64,000 nucleotides of DNA from DATHTC01 sp963746805 (GCA_963746805.1 CAVVCQ010000008.1:1054001-1118000), one strand, 5' to 3'. Shown: positions 15,491 to 26,341, counted from the first letter of the stretch. Numbers and translations: made by a program. Notes: generated by a model not told the origin, from the letters alone.

Positions 15491-16191
15491 ACGGTCACCG
15501 TCTCGCCCGGCTCGGGCGTGAGCAGCTCGACGTCCGGGGACAGCTCGGCGAGCTGCGCGGGCGTGCCCGTGAGCAGCGGGAACGTGCCGTAGTGGCAGGG
15601 GACGCAGCGCTTCACGCCGAGGAGCTCGAGCGCCGTCGCCGCCTCGCGCGGACCCATCGTGAAGTGGTCGCCGATCGGGATGACCGCGACGTCCGGCTCG
15701 TAGATGCGCCCGATGAGCTGCATGCTCATGAACACGTTCGTGTCGCCGGCGAAGTAGAGCTTCGTCCCGTTCTCGACCTCGACGACGAAGCCGCACGGCT
15801 CGCCCAGGTACGTGAACGTCCCGTTCTCGAAGGTGCTCGACGAGTGGTTGGCATCCGTGAACGTGACCTTCAGGCCCGCGGCCTGGAGCGTTCCGCCCTT
15901 GTTGCCCGCCTGGGTCGAGTCCTCCGGCAGCCCCTTGGTCGACAGCCACCCTCGCACCTCGACCTGCGCGATGACCGGGCACTCGAAGCGCTGCGCCAGC
16001 TCGACCGTGTCGCCCACGTGGTCGTCGTGGCCGTGCGTGACGAGGATCAGGTCGACGCGTTCCGGGCTCTGCTCGGGCTCGGGGCACTTCGGGTTCCCCT
16101 GGAGGAACGGGTCGACGTAGACGCGCTTCCCGCCCGGGGTGTCGAAGCGGAAGCTGGCGTGGCCGAGCCAGGTCAGGGCGACGTCGGGCAT
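15487..16191 (-). CDS. UPF0173/UlaG-like metal-dependent hydrolase
   Basis: A 234-residue metallo-beta-lactamase-fold protein. THGHDDHVGD provides the HxHxDH metal ligands (His 53, His 55, Asp 57, His 58), followed by TDANHSSS and YFAGDTNVF as later metal ligands and PIGDHFTMGPREA typical of UPF0173. MALTWLGHASF-type opening (here VALTWLGHASFRF) is also characteristic. Substrate is unknown; relatives act on ascorbate-6-phosphate lactone or phosphodiesters. A GAGGAGGAG ribosome binding site precedes the ATG. It is the first gene of a four-gene coupled run. Confidence 0.8.
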   Translation of the reverse strand: MPDVALTWLGHASFRFDTPGGKRVYVDPFLQGNPKCPEPEQSPERVDLILVTHGHDDHVGDTVELAQRFECPVIAQVEVRGWLSTKGLPEDSTQAGNKGGTLQAAGLKVTFTDANHSSSTFENGTFTYLGEPCGFVVEVENGTKLYFAGDTNVFMSMQLIGRIYEPDVAVIPIGDHFTMGPREAATALELLGVKRCVPCHYGTFPLLTGTPAQLAELSPDVELLTPEPGETVTV

Positions 16192-16262
16192 GCACTCCTC
16201 CTCGGTAGCTCAGGGCCGAGTCTACGAAGGAACCGTCCGGTCCGACGCGTATACGAGGAGCA

Positions 16263-16646
16263 GTGCCAGCGCGCGTGCTCCCCGTGTTGCTCGTCCTCGG
16301 CGCCCTCGCCACCGACGCGCTCGACCGGAGCGACCTCTCGTTCGCCCTCCTCGTCGCCTCGGTGCTCGCGGCCGCGGTCTCGGCGCTGTCGCTGGTCGGG
16401 CGCCTCGTCGACGCGCCCGGGATCGGGATCTGGGTCGAGACCGTGTTTTCCGCGCTCGGGCTCGTGTGCGTGGTCGTGGCGGCGGCGGTGCAGAGCCAGG
16501 CGCCGGACACCTCGACCCTGGCGGCGCTCGCGGCCTCGGCGGCGCTCGCGGCCTTGGCGGTCTACGGCTTCCAGACGCTCGTGGCGCTTCTCGGCCTGGT
16601 CAGAGTTAGTGGCTCAGAGCCACTAACCTCGACGCCCCTGCGCTAG
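16263..16646 (+). CDS. Small integral membrane protein
   Basis: A 127-residue hydrophobic protein with four likely transmembrane helices (about residues 5-20, 28-46, 56-75, 85-115) and no recognisable family. It starts with GTG at 16263 after GAGGAG. Its last codons (SGSEPLTST) are encoded by the short palindromic repeat. Its TAG stop overlaps the nuoN stop as CTAG. It is divergent from the metallo-hydrolase. No function is proposed. Confidence 0.65.
   Translation: MPARVLPVLLVLGALATDALDRSDLSFALLVASVLAAAVSALSLVGRLVDAPGIGIWVETVFSALGLVCVVVAAAVQSQAPDTSTLAALAASAALAALAVYGFQTLVALLGLVRVSGSEPLTSTPLR
16605..16627 (+). repeat. Short palindromic repeat, family 1 copy 2
   Basis: Perfect 11-bp arms GTTAGTGGCTC and GAGCCACTAAC around one central A, inside the last codons of the small membrane-protein gene and 16 bp before the nuoN stop. 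It could also act as a transcription-ending hairpin, but it has no T-run. Confidence 0.8.
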
Positions 16647-18112
16647 ATCGGCAGCGACGCGGCCGCTTTCTCCGCCAGGTCGATCAGCGGCTGGACGAAG
16701 AAGAACGAGCCGACGGTGACGGCGACGCAGACCGCGACGACGCCCTGGGCGAGGACTTCCCGCGGCGGCGAGCCCCCGGCCGGGAGCAGCTGCGGCTCCG
16801 GGCTCCGCATGTAGAGCGCGCGGACGACGTTGAGGTAGTAGAAGAGGCTTACGGCGGTGGCCACGACGCCGACGATCACCAGCCAGGTCATGTCCGCTTC
16901 GTACGCGGCCGAGAAGACGTAGAACTTGCCGATCAGGCCGCCGGTGAACGGCATCCCGGCGAAGCCGAGCATGAACACCCACATCGCGGCGCCGAGGAAC
17001 GGCCGCTCCCAGCCGTAGCCGGCGAGGTCGTCGATCTCGATCTCCCGCGCCAGCTCGCGCTCGCGCGCCGCCACGACCGAGAAGGCGCCGATCGACATCG
17101 CCGAGTACGGGATCAGGTAGTAGAGGAGGCCGCGTGCGCCGAGCTCGTTCGCGGAGGCGACGGCGATCAGCAGGAAGCCCGCGTGCGAGATCGAGGAGTA
17201 CGCGAGCATCCGCTTCAGCGAGCGCTGCACGAGCGCGGCGAGGTTCCCGACCGCGAGCGAGACGACCGCGATCGCGGCCACGCCGGCCGTCCAGAACTCG
17301 TCGTACTGCGGGAACGCGGTGACGAGGACGCGGAACATCAGCGCGATCGCCGCGACCTTCGTGGCCGCTGCCATGAACGCGGTCACCGGGGTCGGTGAGC
17401 CCTGGTAGACGTCCGGCGTCCACATGTGGAACGGCGCCGCGGAGGCCTTGAAGGACAGGCCGGCGAGCATCATCGCGAGGCCGACGAGCATGAACGAGTC
17501 GTCCCCGGACACGGGCGCGTCGGCGATCGCGGCGAACTGCAGCTCGCCCGTCGCGCCGTAGACGAGCGCCGAGCCGAACAGGAGCACGGCCGAGCCGAAC
17601 GAGCCGACGACGAGGTACTTCAGCCCCGCCTCGAGCGACGGCTCGCGGTCGCCGGCGATCGCGCAGAGGACGTAGAGCCCGATCGAGAACCACTCGAGCC
17701 CGAGGAACAGCGTCATCAGGTCGTTGGCGCCGACGAAGAAGCCCATGCCCGCCCCGGTCGCCGCCAGGAGCGCGAAGAACTCGCCCGTGTGCTCGGTCGT
17801 CCGCCAGCGCTCGCCCCAGGCGAGCCCGATCGCGAGCAGGCCGCCCGCGAAGATCAGCACCTGGGAGAAGAACGTCCAGCGGTCGACGGCGAAGGCGCCG
17901 ACGATCGTCGTCTCGGGATCGTCACTGTCGGCGAAGACGATCGCGGCGAGGACGATCGCGGCCACGAAGCCGCCGGCCGCGACGATCGCCGCGAACGCCT
18001 TCCGCGCTTCGCGCGGGACGAGGACGGAGCCGATGAGCGCGAGCGCCGAGGCGCCGAGGAGCGTGAGGATCGGCGAGAGGCCGAACCAGTCGATGTCCGG
18101 TGTCTCGATCAC
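16643..18112 (-). CDS. nuoN: NADH-quinone oxidoreductase subunit N
   Basis: A 489-residue antiporter-like proton-pumping subunit of complex I and the last gene of the nuo operon. About 14 transmembrane helices are expected. Conserved segments include GLEWFSIGLYVLCA, LKYLVVGSFGSAVLLFGSALVYG, MLAGLSFKASAAPFHMWTPDVYQGSPTPVTAFMAAATKVAA (Lys residues of the proton path) and SLKRMLAYSSISHAGFLLI. It starts with GTG at 18112, overlapping the nuoM stop (GTGA). The final stop shares CTAG with a convergent small gene. Confidence 0.93.
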   Translation of the reverse strand: MIETPDIDWFGLSPILTLLGASALALIGSVLVPREARKAFAAIVAAGGFVAAIVLAAIVFADSDDPETTIVGAFAVDRWTFFSQVLIFAGGLLAIGLAWGERWRTTEHTGEFFALLAATGAGMGFFVGANDLMTLFLGLEWFSIGLYVLCAIAGDREPSLEAGLKYLVVGSFGSAVLLFGSALVYGATGELQFAAIADAPVSGDDSFMLVGLAMMLAGLSFKASAAPFHMWTPDVYQGSPTPVTAFMAAATKVAAIALMFRVLVTAFPQYDEFWTAGVAAIAVVSLAVGNLAALVQRSLKRMLAYSSISHAGFLLIAVASANELGARGLLYYLIPYSAMSIGAFSVVAARERELAREIEIDDLAGYGWERPFLGAAMWVFMLGFAGMPFTGGLIGKFYVFSAAYEADMTWLVIVGVVATAVSLFYYLNVVRALYMRSPEPQLLPAGGSPPREVLAQGVVAVCVAVTVGSFFFVQPLIDLAEKAAASLPI

Positions 18113-19544
18113 GGCGCCTGCTCCCGCAGAGCGGCGAGCACGCCGCCCTCGGGGAAGACGCGCTCGCTGACGAGCGCCGGCCAGGCCGAGAGCACGAGCA
18201 CGCACACGAGCATCGCGCCGACGATCGCGACCTCGCCCGGGCGGAGGTCGAGCGCGTCGTCGGAGACGACAGGTCCGCGCTCCGCATGCAGGATCGCGGA
18301 GATGAGCCGGAGCACGTACATCGCGGCGAGCACGATCCCGCCCGCGACGATCACGCTCCAGCCCCAGCCCTGGGCGTAGACGCCGGTGAGGATCAGGAAC
18401 TCGCCCGCGAACGTGACGGAGCCCGGCACGGCGAGCGCGACGATCCCCATCGTCATCAACGCCGTCGCGAGCGCGGGCCGCCCCTTCGCCATCCCGCCGA
18501 GGAGCGCGAGCTCGCCGGTCGTCGTCCGCCGCTCGACGGTGGCCGCCAGCAGGAACATCCCGCCCGAGACGAGCGCGTGCGCGACCGACTGCAGGATCGA
18601 GCCCGCGATCCCGGCCTCGTTGGCGGCGAAGAGGCCCATCGTGATCAGCCCCATCTGCGCGAGCGACGAGTAGGCGAGGACGCCGCGCACGTCCGGGGCG
18701 CGGAACGCGACGAGCGAGCCGTAGACGAGCCCGACGCTCGCGAGCACGAGGATCACGTTGCGCCAGTCGTCGACCGGCTCCGGGAACTTCGCGATCACGA
18801 TCCGCAGCAGCCCGTACACGGCCGCCTTCGAGACGATCCCCGAGAGCACGGCCGCGACCTCGGGCGGTGCCTCGCGGTACGCGTCGGGGAGCCAGCCGTG
18901 GAACGGGAACAGCGGCGCCTTGACGGCGAAGGCGACGAGGAAGCCGAGGAACACCCAGCCGCTCCCGCTCGTCCCCGACTCGACGAGGTCGAACGTTCCC
19001 TGCGAGAGCCCGAAGACGACGATCGACGCCAGCATCAGCAGCGAGCCGGCCATCGTGTAGATGACGAACTTCAGCGTCGCGACCGTCCGGCCCGCGCCGC
19101 CCCAGACGCCGACGAGGACGTACAGCGGGATCAGCATCGCCTCGAACGCGGCGTAGAAGAGGAGCAGGTCCTGCGAGGCGAAGACGGCGACGATCGCTCC
19201 GGTGAGGAACAGCATCAGGCCGAAGTAGGCGCGCGCCCGGTCGCGGCCGACCCAGAAGGCGTACGCCACCGCGGCCGCCATCAGCACGACCGCCGCGCCG
19301 ACGAGCCAGAGCGAGAACCCGTAGAGGCCGACGTGGTAGGAGACGCCGAGGTCGCCGAACCACGTCGCCTGCTCCTCGTACTGGAGCCCGCCGGACTCGA
19401 AGTCGAACCCGACCGCGGCGTTGACCCAGAGCCCGACCTCGACGAGCGAGACGAGCAGCGCGAGCGAGCCTGCCCAGAAGCGCGGCACCGGCAGCACCCA
19501 GATCGCGAGCGCTGCGACGAGCGGGACGAGAATGAGGGTCGTCG

Positions 19545-19548
<4 letters not shown>
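18109..19548 (-). CDS. nuoM: NADH-quinone oxidoreductase subunit M
   Basis: A 479-residue antiporter-like subunit of complex I. It has FYAAFEAMLIPLYVLVGVWGG (with the conserved Glu), LKFVIYTMAGSLLMLASIV, FAVKAPLFPFHGWLPDAYREAPPEVAAVLSGIVSKAAVYGLLRI (Lys and the HGWLPDA loop), DVRGVLAYSSLAQMGLI and a late GEFLIL Glu. Its ATG overlaps the nuoL stop (ATGA) and its own stop overlaps the nuoN start, so the three large pumps are translationally coupled. Confidence 0.95.
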
Positions 19549-21451
<1,903 letters not shown>

Positions 21452-21455
<4 letters not shown>

Positions 21456-21745
21456 CCGCGCAGCTGGGTCAGCGTGTCGATGTCGAGGTCGAGCCGGCGG
21501 CGCGCCATCGCGACGATCATCCCGAGGCCCACGACGACCTCGGAGGCGGCCACGGCCATCACGGCCAGGGCGAAGATCTGGCCGGAGCCGTCGCCGAGCT
21601 GTCGCGCGAACGCGATCAGGGCGAGGTTGGCGCCGTTGAGCATGATCTCGAGCGAGAGCAGCACGATCAGCGGGCTGCGGCGGATGAGCACGCCCAGCGC
21701 GCCGGTCGCGAAGAGCGTCCCTGCGATCGCGAGGTACCAGGTGAC
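21452..21745 (-). CDS. nuoK: NADH-quinone oxidoreductase subunit K (start unresolved)
   Basis: A membrane subunit of about 97 residues with three helices and conserved glutamates in LLSLEIMLNGANLALIAF and MAVAASEVVVGLGMI, as in all NuoK. The mature-looking sequence begins VTWYLAIAGTLFATGALGVL, but the codon there is GTC. No ATG, GTG or TTG exists in frame between the nuoJ stop and the first helix. The frame stays open back into nuoJ. Either an unusual start is used or a base is missing near 21745-21755. The entry is placed at the GTC by homology. Confidence 0.8.
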
Positions 21746-21753
21746 GTCCGGGC

Positions 21754-22299
21754 CTAGGACGGCTCGCTCACCCCCTCGAGCGCGCGCCGCGAGTGTGCAC
21801 CGAGGACGACGCCGCCGACCGCGGCGACGAGCAGGACGATCGAGGTGATCTCGAACGCCAGCAGGTGGTCGGAGAGGAACAGGCGCCCGAGCTCCGCGGG
21901 GCTGCCGAAGTTCTCGCCGATCTCGGCCTCGTCCGAGAGGCGCCCGCCGGCCTTGAGGCCGATCGCCAGCACGACCTCGAGCAGGATCGCGCTCGCCGCG
22001 ATCACCGCCGCGAACAGCTGCCACGTGGAGCGCCCGGCCCACGGCGCGTCGGCGCGGCCGCCGAGGTACGCGATCACGAAGAGGAACATCACGACCACGG
22101 CCCCGGCGTAGACGAGCACCTGCGCCGCGGCGACGAACTCGGCCGAGAGCAGCAGGTACAGGACGGCGAGCGAGGCGAGGTTCCCGATCAGCGCGATCGC
22201 CGAGAAGAACGGGTTCTGGAACGAGACGACGGCGACGCCGGAGCCGATGCAGGCGAACGCCGCGCCGAGCCAGACCACCCAGACGATGAAGTTCCCCAC
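21754..22299 (-). CDS. nuoJ: NADH-quinone oxidoreductase subunit J
   Basis: A 181-residue membrane subunit. The core IALIGNLASLAVLYLLLSAEFVAAAQVLVYAGAVVVMFLFVIAYLGG is the conserved third to fourth helix of NuoJ with its proton-path glutamate. The preferred start is the GTG at 22299 (VGNFIVWVVW). An in-frame ATG farther upstream (MGAGGPPLVGN) lies inside the arm of repeat element B. Five helices are expected. The 3' end leads directly into nuoK. Confidence 0.9.
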   Translation of the reverse strand: MGNFIVWVVWLGAAFACIGSGVAVVSFQNPFFSAIALIGNLASLAVLYLLLSAEFVAAAQVLVYAGAVVVMFLFVIAYLGGRADAPWAGRSTWQLFAAVIAASAILLEVVLAIGLKAGGRLSDEAEIGENFGSPAELGRLFLSDHLLAFEITSIVLLVAAVGGVVLGAHSRRALEGVSEPS

Positions 22300-22304
22300 T
22301 AGGG

Positions 22305-22466
22305 GTGGCCCACCCGCCCCCATACGACGACGCTCTGGGCGGCTGCAAAGCGTCGCCATGCGGCGTCCTCGGCGTCGCACGTGCAACCAGCACGCGCAAC
22401 GCCTGCGTCCTTGCCTGGCTCGCTTTTCGCGCGCCAGAGCATCGCCGATGGGGACGGGCGAGCCAC
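22305..22466 (-). repeat. Dispersed element copy B between nuoI and nuoJ
   Basis: Imperfect 19-bp inverted arms (22305-22323 and 22448-22466, 16 of 19 matching) run from the nuoI stop codon to just before the nuoJ start. The interior has TGCGGCGTCCTCG (22359-22371) and CCTGCGTCCTTGC (22402-22414), again 30 nt apart as in copy A. TAGTGG occurs at both outer edges, possibly a target duplication. No ORF is credible inside the gap. Confidence 0.7.
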
Positions 22467-22954
22467 TACGCGTTCGTCTTGTAGTAGGGAATCGGGGTGT
22501 CGTAGATCGCCGGGTCGGCGATGGGAACCTTCTTCACCGGCTCCGCCAGCAGCATTTCCTTCGTGTAGATCAGGTCGGCGCGGTTGTACTCCGAGATCTC
22601 GAACTCGTTCCCGAGCGTGATCGCGTCGAAGGGGCACGCGAGCTCGCAGTAGCCGCAGAAGATGCAGCGGCTCAGGTTGATCTCGTAGATGCGCGCGTAG
22701 CGCTCGCCCGCCGAGACGCGGTTGTCCGGCGTGTTCTCCGCCGGCACGACGCGGATGCAGTCGGCCGGGCAGGCGGCCGCGCAGAGCGAGCAGCCGACGC
22801 ACTTCTCGAGCCCGTTCTCGAAGCGGTGGAGCCGATGGCGCCCGCGGAAGCGCGGGTAGAGCGGCCGCTTGTAGTCCGGGTACTGCTGCGTGATCGGCTT
22901 CTTGAACAGCTGCTTGAACGTGACCGCGAAGCCCTTGACGGGTGCGAGCGCCAT
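22466..22954 (-). CDS. nuoI: NADH-quinone oxidoreductase subunit I
   Basis: A 162-residue peripheral-arm ferredoxin subunit with two 4Fe-4S motifs, CVGCSLCAAACPADC and CIFCGYCELACPFDA, carrying clusters N6a and N6b that pass electrons towards the quinone site. The start is ATG at 22954 (MALAPVKGFAVTFKQLF), preceded by an AAGGGG ribosome binding site. That binding site lies inside one arm of repeat element C. The gene is separated from both neighbours by repeat elements, unlike the other nuo genes that overlap. Confidence 0.95.
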   Translation of the reverse strand: MALAPVKGFAVTFKQLFKKPITQQYPDYKRPLYPRFRGRHRLHRFENGLEKCVGCSLCAAACPADCIRVVPAENTPDNRVSAGERYARIYEINLSRCIFCGYCELACPFDAITLGNEFEISEYNRADLIYTKEMLLAEPVKKVPIADPAIYDTPIPYYKTNA

Positions 22955-22955
22955 C

Positions 22956-23119
22956 AGTGCCCCTTCCAGTGGTGCCGCCGATGCACTGCGACGCGAGCAC
23001 CAAGCACGAGGCCGCACTCGTCCGCGGCGAAGGCTGGTTGCCTTTGCAAGGACGAGGGTGGGCTCGGGCGCCGCGTGATCGCGGCGCAGGGCGCGGTATG
23101 CATCGCTGGAAGGGGCACT
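22956..23119 (-). repeat. Dispersed element copy C between nuoH and nuoI
   Basis: Perfect 14-bp arms AGTGCCCCTTCCAG (22956-22969) and CTGGAAGGGGCACT (23106-23119) connect the nuoH stop codon to the nuoI start. The interior shares CGTCCTTGC (minus strand, 23046-23054) and a GGCTGGTTGC-like string with copy B but is more diverged. In the mRNA the arms would pair and cover the nuoI Shine-Dalgarno sequence. Confidence 0.7.
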
Positions 23120-24110
23120 AGTCGATCGCCACCACGAGCGCCGCCGTGATCACCGCGTTGATCGTCGCCACCGGCAGCAGCACCTTCCAGCCGAAGCGCA
23201 TCAGCTGGTCGTAGCGCAGGCGCGGCAGGGTCGCCTTCAGCCAGATGAAGACCGAGACGAGCAGGAAGACCTTGAGCAGGAACCACAGCGGCCCGAGGCC
23301 GTCCAGCCAGAAGAAGTGCCAGCCGCCGAGGAAGAGCGTGGTCGCGAGCGCCGAGAGCACGATCATGTTGATGTACTCGGCCATCGAGAAGAGGCCCCAG
23401 CGCATGCCGCCGTACTCGGTGTGATAGCCGGCGACGAGCTCCGACTCCGCCTCGGGCAGGTCGAACGGTGCTCGCGCCGACTCGGCGGTGCCGGCAGTGA
23501 GGAAGATGAGGAAGCCGACGAACTGCGGGACGATGAACCAGATCGTCTCGTCCTGCTTGGCCACGATCTCGGTGAGCCGGAGCGACTCGCCCATGATCAC
23601 GACGCCGAGCACGGAGAGCGCGAGCGCGACCTCGTACGAGACGAGCTGGGCGCACGTGCGCATCGAGCCGAGCAGCGAGTACTTCGACTCGGAGGCCCAG
23701 CCGCCGACGATGAAGCCGTAGACGCCGATCGAGCCGAGCGCAAAGAGGAAGATCAGCGCGATCGGGACGTCGAGGACCTCGCCGCTGACGTAGTAGCCGC
23801 CGATCGTCCACCCGGGCCCGATCGGGATCACCGCGAACACGGCGAGCGCCGTGAACGCGGCGATGATCGGCGAGAGGATGAAGAGCGGGTTGACGCCGTA
23901 GCTCGGCAGGAAGCTCTCCTTGCGAATGAGCTTGATCAGGTCGGCGAACGGCTGCAGCAGGCCGTACGGCCCTGCCTGGTTCGGGCCGTACCGGAGCTGC
24001 ATGCGGCCGAGGAGCTTTCGCTCGAGCAGCGTCGTGTAGGCGAAGGCCAGCAGCGGGATGTTGACGAAGACCACGGCCTTGATGGCCGAGACCCACCATT
24101 CCTCGTTCAC
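23118..24110 (-). CDS. nuoH: NADH-quinone oxidoreductase subunit H
   Basis: A 330-residue membrane subunit that helps form the quinone chamber. Diagnostic segments are LLERKLLGRMQLRYGPNQAGPYGLLQPFADLIKLIRKE, the cytoplasmic loop SYEVALALSVLGVV, and ARAPFDLPEAESELVAGYHTEYGGMRWGLFSMAEYINM with the conserved acidic residues, then LRYDQLMRFGWKVLLP. About eight transmembrane helices. It starts with GTG at 24110, overlapping the nuoG stop (GTGA). Confidence 0.95.
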   Translation of the reverse strand: MNEEWWVSAIKAVVFVNIPLLAFAYTTLLERKLLGRMQLRYGPNQAGPYGLLQPFADLIKLIRKESFLPSYGVNPLFILSPIIAAFTALAVFAVIPIGPGWTIGGYYVSGEVLDVPIALIFLFALGSIGVYGFIVGGWASESKYSLLGSMRTCAQLVSYEVALALSVLGVVIMGESLRLTEIVAKQDETIWFIVPQFVGFLIFLTAGTAESARAPFDLPEAESELVAGYHTEYGGMRWGLFSMAEYINMIVLSALATTLFLGGWHFFWLDGLGPLWFLLKVFLLVSVFIWLKATLPRLRYDQLMRFGWKVLLPVATINAVITAALVVAID

Positions 24111-26341
24111 GGCTTCGTCACCTCCACGGTCGCGTGGAGGTCGGCGGCGTGCTCGTCCGCGATCCGGACGACGCCCTCGAGCAGCTTCCTGTTCACGCGC
24201 GCGCGAAGGGTGCGCGACGTTCCGTTCGACTTCACGACGACCTCGTCGCCCGGCGCGATCCCCCGGCGCTGCGCGTCGTCGTGGGCGAGCTCCACCTCCG
24301 CGGCCGGGCGCTGGAACTGCAGCTCGGGCGTGCGCTCGACCGCCGGGCCGGAGAAGAGCGGCCGGTAGCGGACGAGGTTGAGATGGTGGCCGTCGCTCGT
24401 ACGGGCCGGGGTCGGCGCGTCCAGTGCCGGCGCGATCGCGGGGGCCTCGCTGCGAACGCGCAGCGGCGCCCGCTCGCCGACCTCGCCGAACGGGAGGCCG
24501 CCGTAGACGCGCTCCGAGAGCTCCTCGAAGACGCGGCCCGCATGCGGCGAGAGCTCGACGCCGAACCGCTCCGCGAGCTTCGCGATCCAGGCGAGCTCGT
24601 CCGGGCACGGCGGGATCGCTGTGCGGCGCTGACGCTGCAGCCGCCCCTCGAGGTTCACCGTCGTCCCGTCGCGCTCGAGGAAGCTCGTCGCGGGCAGGAC
24701 GAGGTCGGCCCAGCCCACGGCGAGGCTCTGGAACATCGTGATCGCGATCACCGCGTCGGCGTGCTCGGCCATGGCGCGGACGCTCGCGTCGGCGGCGGCC
24801 TCGTCACCGGAGACGATCAGCAGCCCGATGCGGCCCTGCTCCTCGGCCTCCTCGTCGGAGGCGGCCGCCCACGCGTCGGCGACGCCGCGCGCGTTCGGCG
24901 TGGCCGGGAGGTAGAAGACGCCCGACAGCGGCTTGTCGCGGAAGCCGAGCCGCTCCGCGAGCGCCGCCACGTGCCGCCCGCCCTGGCCGTGCGCGCCCGA
25001 CCAGACCAGCACGACCCGGTCCGAGGCCTTGAGGCGCGCGCAGAGCTCGTTGCCGTCCTCGCCGAGCTCGCGGCAGACGTCGGCCGCGCCGCCCGGGGGA
25101 CGGCGGATCGAGCCGGTCGGGCCGATCGTGACCACCTCGGCGCCGTTGCGCCCGGCCGCCTTGATCCAGAGGTCGACGATCGGCGCGCGCTCGACCACCG
25201 GGTCGTCGCCCACGACCACGACGAGCTCCGCGTCGCGGATCGCGGAGAGCGGGAGCCGGAACGCGTCGAGCGAGTCGTCCACCTGCTCGGGGAGCACCGC
25301 CGTGTGCGAGCCGAGGCCCTGCCGGAGCAGCCTCCCGAGGGCGTACGCGACCTCGACCGACTCGCTGCCGGAGAGCGCTGTCACGATCGTCCCCTCGGCC
25401 GCGCGCAGGAGCCGCTCGGCGTCGTCGAGCGCGTCGTCCCACGAGACCGCGTCCATGCCGCGCCGGCGGACGCGCCGGAGCGGGTCGACGATGCGGTCCT
25501 CAGCGTGGAGGTGGGCGAAGGCGAACCGGCCCTTGTCGCAGATCCAGCCCTCGTCCACCTCGGGGTGGTTGCGGGAGAGGATCCGCTTCACCTTGCCCTC
25601 GCGCGTCGTCACCGAGACGTTGCAGCCGACCGGGCAGTGCGAGCAGACCGTCGGCACGTTCTGGATCTCCCACGGCCGGGCCTGGAAGCGGTAGCTCGTC
25701 GGGAGCAGCGCGCCGACCGGGCAGAGCTCCGTGACGTTGCCGGAGAACGGCGAGCGGTACGGGTCCTCGCCGAAGGTCGTGATCAGCGACTGCGCGCCGC
25801 GGTTGACGGCCACGAGCTCGCCGTCCTCGGACACGTCCGAGGAGAACCGGGTGCAGCGGTAGCAGAGGATGCAGCGCTCGCGGTCGAGCGAGATCGTGGG
25901 CGAGATCGGGATCGGCTTCTGGAACGTCCGCTTCGGGAAGGTCATCCGCGTCTGCCCCGGCCCGTAGCGGAAGGTCAGGTCCTGCAGCGGGCACTCCCCG
26001 CCCTTGTCGCAGACGGGGCAGTCGAGCGGGTGGTTGACGAGGATGAACTCGAGCGTGCCCTGCTGGCCGTCGGCGGCCTTCGCCGACGTGGCCGCCGTCT
26101 TCACCACCATCCCGTCCTGCGCGGTCATCGTGCAGCCGGCCTGGAGCTTCGGCATTCCCTCGACCTCGACGAGGCACATGCGGCAGGCGCCGACGGCCGG
26201 CCCGAGGCGCGGCTCGTAGCAGAACACCGGGATCTCGATCCCCGCGGCCATGGCCGTCTCGACGAGGCCCGTGCCCTTCGGCACCTCGACCTCGACGCCG
26301 TCGACCGTCAGCGCGACGAGCTCGGTCGCGGCGGCCGTCAC
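24107..26341 (-). CDS. nuoG: NADH-quinone oxidoreductase subunit G
   Basis: A 744-residue subunit starting with GTG at 26341. The N-terminal region binds three clusters: a 2Fe-2S site (CYEPRLGPAVGACRMC, then Cys in AGC), the HPLDCPVCDKGGEC histidine/cysteine site and a CILCYRC 4Fe-4S site with a later LCPVGAL. It also keeps the extra CSHCPVGC...ICDKGRF set, the N7 cluster found in some bacteria. The rest is a molybdopterin-oxidoreductase fold without cofactor. It overlaps nuoF and nuoH by 4 bp each. Confidence 0.95.
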   Translation of the reverse strand: MTAAATELVALTVDGVEVEVPKGTGLVETAMAAGIEIPVFCYEPRLGPAVGACRMCLVEVEGMPKLQAGCTMTAQDGMVVKTAATSAKAADGQQGTLEFILVNHPLDCPVCDKGGECPLQDLTFRYGPGQTRMTFPKRTFQKPIPISPTISLDRERCILCYRCTRFSSDVSEDGELVAVNRGAQSLITTFGEDPYRSPFSGNVTELCPVGALLPTSYRFQARPWEIQNVPTVCSHCPVGCNVSVTTREGKVKRILSRNHPEVDEGWICDKGRFAFAHLHAEDRIVDPLRRVRRRGMDAVSWDDALDDAERLLRAAEGTIVTALSGSESVEVAYALGRLLRQGLGSHTAVLPEQVDDSLDAFRLPLSAIRDAELVVVVGDDPVVERAPIVDLWIKAAGRNGAEVVTIGPTGSIRRPPGGAADVCRELGEDGNELCARLKASDRVVLVWSGAHGQGGRHVAALAERLGFRDKPLSGVFYLPATPNARGVADAWAAASDEEAEEQGRIGLLIVSGDEAAADASVRAMAEHADAVIAITMFQSLAVGWADLVLPATSFLERDGTTVNLEGRLQRQRRTAIPPCPDELAWIAKLAERFGVELSPHAGRVFEELSERVYGGLPFGEVGERAPLRVRSEAPAIAPALDAPTPARTSDGHHLNLVRYRPLFSGPAVERTPELQFQRPAAEVELAHDDAQRRGIAPGDEVVVKSNGTSRTLRARVNRKLLEGVVRIADEHAADLHATVEVTKP

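Noticed and set aside
22300..23117. Small genes between nuoJ, nuoI and nuoH
   Set aside because: The possible short frames there have no ribosome binding site or conserved look. Repeat elements explain the gaps.
24108..26341. A molybdenum enzyme in place of nuoG, because of its formate-dehydrogenase-like fold and CxxCxxxC motif
   Set aside because: It has the full NuoG N-terminal cluster set, lies between nuoF and nuoH, and lacks an active-site Cys or Sec segment.
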